Source: JALWZX01 sp964506905
Lineage (GTDB): Bacteria > Patescibacteriota > WWE3 > 2-01-FULL-39-13
Assembly: GCA_964506905.1 (NCBI GenBank)
Contig: CAZDNW010000066.1
Location: 1 to 9,590, forward strand
Length of the DNA stretch: 9,590 nucleotides
Reading direction: 5' to 3'
Below the pieces are notes generated by a model, which saw nothing but the letters and a program-made list of their open reading frames with translations, was not told where the DNA came from and did no database searches. The position numbers and the translations under genes were made by a program. Position 1 is the first letter of the stretch, and each line of letters opens with the position of its first letter. Positions 1 through 5,186 of this stretch are shown piece after piece.

Positions 1-21
1 TATATCGCACCGCCCTTTTTT

Positions 22-561
22 TTATATCCCACTAACTCCAACAAGCTCTCTAAGCAAATAGCCCACCAAATATGCCGAACTTGCTGCAATACCACTAACA
101 AAAATAGTTTCTAAAATTGTTCTAACCATAGATTTGTTTGTATAAATTCCTCTTACAACACCGATTAAAACCATACTAAAAATAACAGCGATAGTTGATA
201 ATAAAAAGGTGTTGTTTAACTTAAAGATATATGGAATCAACGGTAAAATTCCAAATAATACAAAGGCTATAAAAGTTAGCAATGCATGTTTTATAGCTGA
301 CACATTTTGCTTTTTTTGGTTAACACCAACAAACTCATTTTCACTCTTAATAGCCATATAATTACCAGTTGCCATAGATAACCCATCAGCAATAACATTT
401 GCCATACCCACAATAATAACAATAGAATGTGAAAGCTCGGCACCTTGAACTCCAGCAACAACTGCAAAAGTTGTTATAATACCGTCATTTGCAGATAATA
501 CAACATTTCTTAAAATAGAAGCCATATCTGATTTTGTTAATTTGGTTGATTGCATTGGCAT
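22..561 (-). CDS. VIT1/CCC1-family Fe2+/Mn2+ transporter
   Basis: Small integral membrane protein of about 179 residues, predicted to move ferrous iron or manganese across the membrane. The N-terminal segment contains SANDGIITTFAVVAGVQGA, the family signature of the first helix, and the second contains DGLSMATGNYMAIKSE, matching the conserved helix 2 to linker region. Three more hydrophobic segments follow, giving the family's five helices. The cytoplasmic metal-binding stretch between helices 2 and 3 is very short, as in compact bacterial members, and no ferritin-like domain is fused. The start is uncertain: TTG at 585, ATG at 561 and ATG at 555 are all in frame. I prefer 561 or 555 because AT-rich -10-like hexamers lie about seven bases upstream of each (569-574 TAATAT, 563-568 TATATT), as for other genes here. 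No Shine-Dalgarno is visible. It is transcribed divergently from the tRNA. Family call confident; metal specificity unknown. Confidence 0.88.
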   Translation of the reverse strand: MPMQSTKLTKSDMASILRNVVLSANDGIITTFAVVAGVQGAELSHSIVIIVGMANVIADGLSMATGNYMAIKSENEFVGVNQKKQNVSAIKHALLTFIAFVLFGILPLIPYIFKLNNTFLLSTIAVIFSMVLIGVVRGIYTNKSMVRTILETIFVSGIAASSAYLVGYLLRELVGVSGI

Positions 562-656
562 TAATATAATATTAACATAAGACAAAAGAATTTAATTAAG
601 ATGTGGAAATCTATAGCAACATAATGTAAAATAACCGATGTACGCTAATTAAGCGA

Positions 657-731
657 TCCGCGGTAGCTCAATGGTAGAGCAGGAAGCTGTTAACTTCAAG
701 GTTGTAGGTTCGAATCCTACCCGCGGAGCCA
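657..731 (+). tRNA. tRNA-Asn (anticodon GTT)
   Basis: A full cloverleaf can be folded by hand. The acceptor stem pairs TCCGCGG (657-663) with CCGCGGA (721-727). The D stem pairs GCTC with GAGC. The anticodon stem has four pairs plus a G-A mismatch at the top, and loop CTGTTAA places GTT at 689-691. The T stem pairs GTAGG with CCTAC around loop TTCGAAT. The discriminator is G728, as usual for tRNA-Asn, and CCA is encoded at 729-731. Upstream, TAAAAT (626-631) or CATAAT (620-625) could be the -10 box, but no good -35 was found. No terminator hairpin follows, so read-through into the next gene is possible. Confidence 0.96.
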
Positions 732-758
732 TTTTTGTTGATTTAAGCCATTATTATT

Positions 759-1673
759 ATGTTTCATAAAAAAATATTACTTATCGAGCCATGCCAAAGA
801 TGTTGGCCAAAAGGATACATTGTTCATCAAGGAAAAAAAACTAGTATAAATAAAACCACGATACACACTTTAGAAAATAATATAAAACCAAACCAAAAAC
901 GATTAGAAGAGTCTTTTAAAAATTTATGCAACACTTTTGAGAGTTTCGGGTGTCAATTAGAGATAATACCCTTTCCCGATGATTTAAATGATATTGACGG
1001 AATTTCGCATTCTGTTTTATATGTTAGGGATGTTGGATTTTCTTTTAATGACTTGTGGATAAAATCCAACTTTAGTGCAAAGAACAGACAAGAAGAAGCA
1101 GATGTTATTGCTAATATTATGAGCAGTAAATATGGTAAAAAAGTTATAGAAATGCCCACTTATGCAGAAATTGAATTTGGAGAAGTTCATTATATAGAGA
1201 CAGATAATAAAACATATTATTTCGGGGGAATTTCAAGAGCAAATAGACGTGGGCAAGAGCAGGTAATCGATATAATACATCCAGACAAATATTTTATAAT
1301 TGAGTCTTTGGGTTTTCACTTGGATACTGTTTTTACACCAGTCGTAGATAAAAGCAACAGGTTTGTTGCGATTATTGTTGCTAAAGGAATGATTACAGAA
1401 GATAGTTATCACAATCTCGAATCATTAAGAGACGATGGAGTGAAAATTATAAACATAGACAACAAAGACACATGCGATACCGATGGGCTCGGCACGTATG
1501 CTGTTAATTGTTTTGTTGGTAAAGGGTTTTTAATTAGTGGTGCAAAATTTTCTACTCCAAATGTGATAAATGAACTTAAATCTTTAGATATCAATTTTGT
1601 TTCTGTTGATATACCAGATTATAAATATGGTGGGGGTTCAATCCATTGCATTACAAATGAATTATACATTTAA
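759..1673 (+). CDS. amidinotransferase / DDAH-like guanidino-group hydrolase
   Basis: Protein of 304 residues resembling the pentein-fold guanidino-modifying family (dimethylarginine dimethylaminohydrolases, amidinotransferases, arginine deiminases), which attack substrate guanidinium carbon through a cysteine thioester. Visible family features: VRD at 89-91, FGGISRANRRG at 155-165 (the G.S.RTN-like region), FHLDTVFTP at 186-194 with the probable catalytic His187, and GGGSIHCITNEL near the C-terminus with the probable nucleophile Cys297. The usual acidic EGGD segment is replaced by EFGE (139-142), so substrate preference may differ. Length is normal for the family. It begins 27 bp after tRNA-Asn. 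Unlike most neighbours, it has neither a Shine-Dalgarno nor a well-placed -10 box at its ATG, so it may be co-transcribed with the tRNA. The start fits because the first beta strand (KILLIEP) follows directly. The substrate cannot be told from sequence. Confidence 0.8.
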   Translation: MFHKKILLIEPCQRCWPKGYIVHQGKKTSINKTTIHTLENNIKPNQKRLEESFKNLCNTFESFGCQLEIIPFPDDLNDIDGISHSVLYVRDVGFSFNDLWIKSNFSAKNRQEEADVIANIMSSKYGKKVIEMPTYAEIEFGEVHYIETDNKTYYFGGISRANRRGQEQVIDIIHPDKYFIIESLGFHLDTVFTPVVDKSNRFVAIIVAKGMITEDSYHNLESLRDDGVKIINIDNKDTCDTDGLGTYAVNCFVGKGFLISGAKFSTPNVINELKSLDINFVSVDIPDYKYGGGSIHCITNELYI

Positions 1674-1700
1674 TAAATGTGTTAAAAAGTAAATCAAAAT

Positions 1701-1724
1701 TAAAATTATAAATATATAATTTTA
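1701..1724. repeat. perfect all-A/T inverted repeat before the nuclease promoter
   Basis: TAAAATTATA (1701-1710) and TATAATTTTA (1715-1724) are perfect 10-bp inverted copies around the loop AATA. The element fills the gap between the DDAH-like gene and the -10 box of the nuclease. It could be an operator, a weak terminator or simply AT-rich chance; there is no G/C in the stem. Confidence 0.4.
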
Positions 1725-1726
1725 TC

Positions 1727-1732
1727 TATAAT
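1727..1732 (+). promoter_or_regulatory. consensus -10 box at leaderless spacing for the SNase gene
   Basis: TATAAT is followed by exactly six bases (TAGCAT) and then the ATG at 1739, so the expected transcription start falls on the start codon itself. No Shine-Dalgarno is present. No convincing -35 hexamer is seen; the region overlaps the AT inverted repeat. A second TATAAT occurs at 1715-1720. Confidence 0.6.
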
Positions 1733-1738
1733 TAGCAT

Positions 1739-2764
1739 ATGAAACTACCGAAAAAACAAGAAGACATAGTAATACTGATAATAATATCCGCATTTATACT
1801 GACTGTTCTAGTTGTTATATTCGGCTTTTTAGGAACAATTTTCTTAACCTTTACAATATTACTGTTATATCCAAAAACTTATAAAAACGTGGATAAAATA
1901 TTCAAACACAAAATATCAAAAAGGAACTTGCGAATCCCCGCTTTAGTAGTACTTTTTTTTCTTACAGGCTTATCAACAATATATGCGAGGCCAGAATTTT
2001 CAATACAAGACACAGAAACCAAAACAGAAACCAAAACTGAAGTGGTACAAGATAACCATGAAAACAATTTTGCAAATGAAACAGAAAATCAATCTATAGA
2101 AACACCAAAAAACATCAATAACGATGAAGTAAAAGAGATCCAGCCGGCCGAAGAAAAACCAGATGGCAAAAAAGATTCTATACACAAAGAAACTAAAACC
2201 GAAGAACCAAATAAAAAAGAAGATAAACCCAAACACAAAAATCAACAAAATGAAATTCAAAAACCACATATTAATGGGGAAGTCGGAATAGTAACTTCAA
2301 TCACAGATGGCGATACTGTTAGGGTAACTGTAAATGGTACAGAAATGAAAGTAAGATTAATTGGAATTGACACGCCCGAACTTCACCATCCTAAAAAACC
2401 CGTTCAATGTTATGCAAAAGAAGCTAAAAATGCAATATCAAGGTTAATTTATAAAAAGCAAGTAACCCTTGAAAAAGATGTTTCTAACACAGATAGGTAC
2501 GGCAGATATTTAAGATACATTTGGTTAGGTGATACATTGGTAAATGAATATATGGTTAGGGAAGGTTACGCGTTTGCAACACCATATCCTCCAGATGTTA
2601 AATATCAAGAGCGTTTTAGAAAAGCAGAACAGTATGCAAGAAATAACAAAAAAGGGCTTTGGGCTTCAAATACTTGTAACGGAAATGTAAATACGGGAAC
2701 ATACAAAGACACTAAACCACAAACCAAGAAAACAACAAAAACCGCACCTCAACCAACTCAATAA
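1739..2764 (+). CDS. membrane-anchored thermonuclease (staphylococcal nuclease homologue)
   Basis: Protein of 341 residues. Residues 10-45 form one or two hydrophobic segments and 66-82 another (IPALVVLFFLTGLSTIYA). A hydrophilic Lys/Glu/Thr-rich linker spans about 84-178. The SNase domain (about 180-310) probably lies outside the cytoplasmic membrane. Active-site residues of the Ca2+-dependent SNase family are all present: DGD at 190-192, Arg206 in VRLIGIDTPE, Asp211, Glu214 and Arg256 in TDRYGRYLRY. It is expected to cut DNA and RNA phosphodiester bonds. The domain is followed by a Lys/Thr/Pro/Gln-rich hinge and a TAA stop. The frame then continues without shift into an Excalibur-type tail (2765-2911), so the gene is either truncated by a nonsense change or extended by read-through. 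The start is set by a -10 box six bases upstream. An intact SNase domain means the short form should be active. Confidence 0.93.
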   Translation: MKLPKKQEDIVILIIISAFILTVLVVIFGFLGTIFLTFTILLLYPKTYKNVDKIFKHKISKRNLRIPALVVLFFLTGLSTIYARPEFSIQDTETKTETKTEVVQDNHENNFANETENQSIETPKNINNDEVKEIQPAEEKPDGKKDSIHKETKTEEPNKKEDKPKHKNQQNEIQKPHINGEVGIVTSITDGDTVRVTVNGTEMKVRLIGIDTPELHHPKKPVQCYAKEAKNAISRLIYKKQVTLEKDVSNTDRYGRYLRYIWLGDTLVNEYMVREGYAFATPYPPDVKYQERFRKAEQYARNNKKGLWASNTCNGNVNTGTYKDTKPQTKKTTKTAPQPTQ

Positions 2765-2911
2765 ACCAATGGTAAGTATGTATGTGATTGTAAAAAAACA
2801 TGTACGAAAATGTCTTCGTGTGAAGAAGCTCAATACCAGTTAAATGTTTGTGGGTGTTCGGCTAGAGACGGTGACCACGATGGAATAGCTTGTGATAACA
2901 AATGCCGGTAG
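2765..2911 (+). pseudogene. Excalibur-like Cys-rich tail in frame behind the SNase stop codon
   Basis: Immediately after the TAA at 2762-2764, the same frame encodes 48 residues ending at TAG 2909-2911. It contains CDCKKTCTKMSSCEEAQYQL and then the calcium-loop motif DGDHDGIACD, with eight cysteines in total. This is the Excalibur-type module commonly found at the C-terminus of secreted SNase proteins, so it is the natural end of the upstream gene. No good independent start exists: the only in-frame ATG is inside the module (2810-2812). A single base change in the TAA, for example to CAA, would restore a 390-residue nuclease. Either the stop is a mutation or sequencing error, or it is read through at some rate. 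The module is otherwise well preserved, arguing for a recent lesion or retained function. Confidence 0.82.
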
Positions 2912-2920
2912 CTCAATAAT

Positions 2921-2949
2921 TTGCGTGTTTTTATGAATAGTGCTATAAC
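2921..2949 (+). promoter_or_regulatory. promoter of the membrane-anchored hypothetical gene
   Basis: TTGCGT (2921-2926) and TATAAC (2944-2949) are separated by 17 bp. The ATG follows nine bases after the -10 box, so any 5' leader would be about zero to three bases long. No Shine-Dalgarno is present. Confidence 0.5.
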
Positions 2950-2958
2950 ATAAGTACA

Positions 2959-3564
2959 ATGAACCAATCAACACCAATTGTGCTTGCAGTAATTTTCGGT
3001 TCTATAATAATTGCTGGTGGAATTTATTTCGGTCTAGCAAATTTAAAAGAAGATACTGCAAACCCTTCAACCCAAAAGTCGGTTAATTACGCAAATGACA
3101 CGCAAAAGAACGAACCTAATGTGACGGCCAAGTCGCAAGATGCTAGCCAAGTGCAACAAGAAAGCCCTCAAAAGCAGCCAAGCCAAAAATCCAATAAGAC
3201 TAAAGAATCAGATTCTAATGATCAAGAAGTCGCCCCACAAAAAAACCGTGCACCAGATATTACATTTACAAAGTCAGAATTGGTAAAAGCGTTGAGCGAT
3301 GCAACTTATATTGACGAAGATAAAGTTAACTTTTCAGTTGGCGATCAAATTAAAGAACCCGACAAAATATTACTAAGAGGAACTGTAATAGAAGAAGGCG
3401 CTATGGATGGTGCCGAATTCTTTGCTGTTGTAGATAAAAATGGAATAAATATTACTTTTGTAGGTCAAGGTGTTCCAGATTGTAAAGATGTTAACCCATA
3501 CGGATATCCTAAGAGTTGGATGGACTATTGTATCGATGAAAATGGTAATACTGTAGAGCGATAG
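2959..3564 (+). CDS. membrane-anchored hypothetical protein with NPYGYPKSW motif
   Basis: Protein of 201 residues that I do not assign to a named family. Residues 7-26 are a single hydrophobic segment (signal anchor, or uncleaved signal peptide). Residues 30-97 form a Gln/Ser/Lys/Asn-rich, probably disordered linker. A compact C-terminal domain (about 98-201) alternates charged and beta-like segments and ends with VPDCKDVNPYGYPKSWMDYC, where Cys175 and Cys191 could form a disulfide outside the membrane, followed by IDENGN. The layout (anchor, low-complexity spacer, globular domain) copies that of the nuclease just upstream, suggesting that both act at the cell surface. It has its own promoter 48 bp after the Excalibur tail and is closed by a strong terminator. 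Function unknown. Confidence 0.72.
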   Translation: MNQSTPIVLAVIFGSIIIAGGIYFGLANLKEDTANPSTQKSVNYANDTQKNEPNVTAKSQDASQVQQESPQKQPSQKSNKTKESDSNDQEVAPQKNRAPDITFTKSELVKALSDATYIDEDKVNFSVGDQIKEPDKILLRGTVIEEGAMDGAEFFAVVDKNGINITFVGQGVPDCKDVNPYGYPKSWMDYCIDENGNTVER

Positions 3565-3577
3565 GTCTTTTAATAAA

Positions 3578-3609
3578 AAAAAGCATACCATTTAATTGGT
3601 ATGCTTTTT
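3578..3609. terminator. bidirectional intrinsic terminator
   Basis: A 13-bp perfect stem (AAAAAGCATACCA / TGGTATGCTTTTT) encloses a six-base loop TTTAAT. It has an A-tract on the left and a T-tract on the right, so it can work in both directions. It lies between the end of the + strand hypothetical gene (3564) and the end of the minus-strand SHOCT gene (3639). Confidence 0.9.
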
Positions 3610-3638
3610 AGCATTCATATTAGTTAGTTAGCGAAAGT

Positions 3639-3952
3639 TTATAACCCTAATAATTGTTTTTTCTTTGCATCGTATTCCTCTTGAGTAATCAAACCTTCGT
3701 CTAACAAATCTTTTAATTTTTTCAATTGGGCTTTGATGTCTTGTTGATCGCTTTGTGATTGCCAACATGGTTTTGTTCTTCTGGTGCAACTTGATTTGAT
3801 GGTTGCTGATCTGCAACCTCATTTTGAGCTTCTAGATTTTTTCTAACGGCTCTATTGGTTCTTGCTGAAGATATTGCAGAAGCTGCTATTGCTGTCGTGG
3901 CAACTGCTCTTCTTCTGTTTTGTCTTCTTGCTCTTCTTACTACTGGTGGCAT
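3639..3952 (-). pseudogene. SHOCT-domain small basic protein, split by a one-base frameshift
   Basis: From ATG at 3952 the frame gives 76 residues: a very basic start (MPPVVRRARRQNRRRA), an Ala/Ser-rich helix and a Gln/Asn-rich linker, ending at TGA 3722-3724. The C-terminal SHOCT domain lies in another frame, ending at TAA 3639-3641: DIKAQLKKLKDLLDEGLITQ continues as EEYDAKKKQLLGL. The whole span is 314 nt, one short of a multiple of three, so a single missing base (or a -1 shift) would give an intact protein of about 104 residues. The change must lie in the overlap of the two open frames, about 3722-3815, most likely between PEEQ and the SHOCT helix; the AAAA run near 3775 is a candidate. 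No canonical -1 slippery heptamer is seen. SHOCT domains are short helical modules thought to mediate oligomerisation. Lesion real or sequencing error: undecided. Confidence 0.78.
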
Positions 3953-3958
3953 AATTAA

Positions 3959-3964
3959 ATTTTA
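3959..3964 (-). promoter_or_regulatory. -10 box at leaderless spacing for the SHOCT gene
   Basis: Read on the minus strand, TAAAAT (3964 to 3959) is followed by six bases (TTAATT) and then the ATG at 3952. No Shine-Dalgarno and no clear -35 are seen. The spacing is identical to that of the nuclease gene. Confidence 0.5.
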
Positions 3965-4004
3965 ACTATCTATACTAAGTTATACGGTAACACTTTATGA
4001 GTTT

Positions 4005-4037
4005 TATGAATAAGTTACGAAACATTTTGGAAAATTC
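4005..4037 (+). repeat. left inverted repeat of the insertion sequence
   Basis: Pairs with 5115-5146 as its imperfect reverse complement; the 16-bp inner part (4022-4037) is a perfect match. The outer part is TATGAATAAGTTAC, against TATGTATAGGTCAC on the other end. Confidence 0.72.
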
Positions 4038-4119
4038 TATCACCAAATCTACATAAAAATGTTTAAAAATGTCAAAGGTACCGGTCACGTAAGAAGCCAC
4101 TTTATCGGAAGATACATAA

Positions 4120-4168
4120 TGGGTTATGGTTTATATATGAAGTTTAACAAAACATACACCATAACCCA
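4120..4168. repeat. hairpin upstream of the transposase
   Basis: TGGGTTATGGT (4120-4130) and ACCATAACCCA (4158-4168) form a perfect 11-bp inverted repeat around a 27-base spacer. The ATG at 4137 lies in the spacer. It could block transcription entering from outside or be a transposase-binding site; both ideas are inference. Confidence 0.6.
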
Positions 4169-4358
4169 CAACAATCATATAGTACAACAATGACTAAAAG
4201 CAATAGCTTTCTTTGATAAGTATGGATTACAACCAACAATAGACGCATTTAATATATCTAAATCAACAATATATCTATGGAGAAAAACTTTAAAAGATGC
4301 AAAATATGATGAAATATCATTAATACCAAAATCAACAAGGCCAAAGAACACAAGAACA
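4137..4358 (+). pseudogene. N-terminal helix-turn-helix part of the transposase, interrupted by TGA
   Basis: In the same frame as the transposase body, an ATG at 4137 (MKFNKTYTITHNNHIVQQ) runs to a TGA at 4191-4193 and then resumes as LKAIAFFDKYGLQPTIDAFN, continuing through SKSTIYLWRKTLK straight into the body at 4359. SKSTIYLWRK is a typical recognition helix of a transposase HTH domain. Reading across the TGA gives a 338-residue protein, the normal length for such transposases. An alternative start is the ATG at 4190, preceded by TATAGT six bases upstream; there, one base too many in AAAA (4196-4199) would need removal to join MTK to AIAFFDKYG. Either way the present sequence carries one lesion near the N-terminus. 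The 4137 start also has a weak -10 (TATGGT, 4125-4130) six bases upstream. Confidence 0.75.
4178..4183 (+). promoter_or_regulatory. candidate -10 box for the transposase
   Basis: TATAGT is followed by six bases (ACAACA) and an ATG at 4190, the same leaderless spacing as at other genes. Transcription from here would favour the ATG at 4190, whose frame closes after MTKSNSFL unless a +1 shift occurs. It may instead be coincidental. Confidence 0.35.
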
Positions 4359-5153
4359 ATGTATGTTGACCCAAGAATAGTCAAATTCATAAAAAACATA
4401 AGAGAAAGTCATTACAAACTAGGAAAACAAAAGATAAAACCTTTATTAGATGAATACTGTATACAAGAAAACATATCACAGATATCTGAATCAAAGATAG
4501 GAAAAATATTAAAAAGATACAATTTACTATACCCTCCTAATACAACCAAAGGTATATATCACAACCCAAACAGAAAAAGGCCAAAAAGAAAGAAAAAGAA
4601 TAGATTAAAGAGAGACTACATACCTAAAGAAGCAGGAGATTTAATACAAATAGATACAATAGTTAGGTTTGATATGCATATCAAACGATACGTTATTACA
4701 GCAATAGATCTAAAGAGTAGATTTGCATTTGCAACGGGGTTTAAAAGGTTATCATCAAATATGGCATTAAAATTTATGAAAGAGTTAGTGATGATAGCAC
4801 CATTTGATATTAAAGCAGTAAAAACAGACAACGGATTAGAAGAATTTCATGGAGAATTTGATAACTACCTCAAAAAGAGAAACATTACACATTATTGGAG
4901 TTACCCAAGAACACCAAAATCAAACGCACACATAGAAAGATTTAATAGAACAATACAAGACGAATTTATAGATGAACACATAATATACTTAGTGGATAAT
5001 AATTTAGAGGAATTCAATAGAAGGTTAGTAGAATATTTGGTATTCTATAATACAGTTAGGCCACATTACTCGTTGCAATTAGAAACACCAATGAGTTACT
5101 TAGTTAACAGGTATGAATTTTCCAAAATGTATGTGACCTATACATATCATTGA
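4359..5153 (+). CDS. IS transposase, DDE catalytic body (rve/integrase-core fold)
   Basis: The uninterrupted portion starting at an internal ATG is 264 residues. Residues 1-55 hold the rest of the DNA-binding region (HYKLGKQKIKPLLDEYC, then SKIGKILKRYN). A basic stretch at 72-86 leads to the retroviral-integrase-like catalytic core. The catalytic triad is Asp99 (LIQIDTI), Asp157 (VKTDNG) and Glu193 (NAHIERFNRT), with 35 residues between the last two, the DD35E pattern of IS3/IS481-type enzymes. The tail (VFYNTVRPHYSLQLETPMSY) is the usual end of the core. The true N-terminus lies upstream at 4137 or 4190, but a lesion separates it, so without recoding any product would lack the main HTH. The last codons run through the right inverted repeat and the stop is TGA followed directly by TAA. 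Active transposition is doubtful. Confidence 0.88.
   Translation: MYVDPRIVKFIKNIRESHYKLGKQKIKPLLDEYCIQENISQISESKIGKILKRYNLLYPPNTTKGIYHNPNRKRPKRKKKNRLKRDYIPKEAGDLIQIDTIVRFDMHIKRYVITAIDLKSRFAFATGFKRLSSNMALKFMKELVMIAPFDIKAVKTDNGLEEFHGEFDNYLKKRNITHYWSYPRTPKSNAHIERFNRTIQDEFIDEHIIYLVDNNLEEFNRRLVEYLVFYNTVRPHYSLQLETPMSYLVNRYEFSKMYVTYTYH
5115..5146 (+). repeat. right inverted repeat of the insertion sequence
   Basis: Reverse complement of the left repeat with the inner 16 bases identical (5115-5130). It overlaps the last codons of the transposase (EFSKMYVTYT). Confidence 0.72.
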
Positions 5154-5178
5154 TAAATACAACATTTAAATATAAAAT
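5150..5178 (+). promoter_or_regulatory. promoter of the glycosyltransferase at the right edge of the IS
   Basis: TTGATA (5150-5155, five of six to consensus) and TAAAAT (5173-5178) are separated by exactly 17 bp. The ATG at 5187 follows eight bases after the -10 box, so the leader would be only a few bases or none. The -35 overlaps the transposase stop codon and touches or lies inside the IS end, so the insertion may have created or altered this promoter. Confidence 0.65.
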
Positions 5179-5186
5179 TATACGGA

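Larger units (their letters stand above)
4005..5146 (+). mobile_element. insertion sequence with DD35E transposase (IS481/IS3-like)
   Basis: An imperfect inverted repeat brackets the transposase: 4005-4037 on the left and 5115-5146 on the right. The inner 16 bases (ACATTTTGGAAAATTC, 4022-4037) are identical to the reverse complement of 5115-5130, and the outer part agrees as TATG.ATA.GT.AC. Weaker similarity (TTTAT and scattered bases) continues out to 3994 and 5157, so the true ends may lie a few bases further out. The element is about 1.15 kb with one transposase gene running into the right repeat. No convincing target-site duplication is visible. About 130 bp of noncoding DNA lies between the left repeat and the transposase, holding a second GGTCAC motif (4084-4089) and a hairpin (4120-4168). 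The family name is tentative. Confidence 0.75.

Noticed and set aside
657..758. Integration (att) site at the 3' end of tRNA-Asn
   Set aside because: No integrase gene and no second copy of the tRNA 3' end were seen in the window.
2000..2269. Minus-strand open frame rich in Phe/Ile opposite the nuclease linker
   Set aside because: It is the complement of a Lys/Glu/Asn-rich linker in AT-rich DNA; the + strand gene is certain and no start signal was found.
3722..3815. Programmed -1 frameshift in the SHOCT gene
   Set aside because: No X XXY YYZ slippery heptamer in the correct frame and no clear stimulatory hairpin in the overlap; a lost base is simpler.
3628..3822. Open frame on the minus strand overlapping the SHOCT gene
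   Set aside because: It is the third frame through the same region; its product has no recognisable pattern, while the true SHOCT sequence is in a different frame.
4137..5153. UGA read as glycine (code 25, as in Gracilibacteria/Absconditabacteria), suggested by the TGA inside the transposase frame
   Set aside because: Other genes here total some 1,800 codons with ordinary GGN glycines and no internal TGA, and the nuclease lesion is a TAA that this code would not explain.
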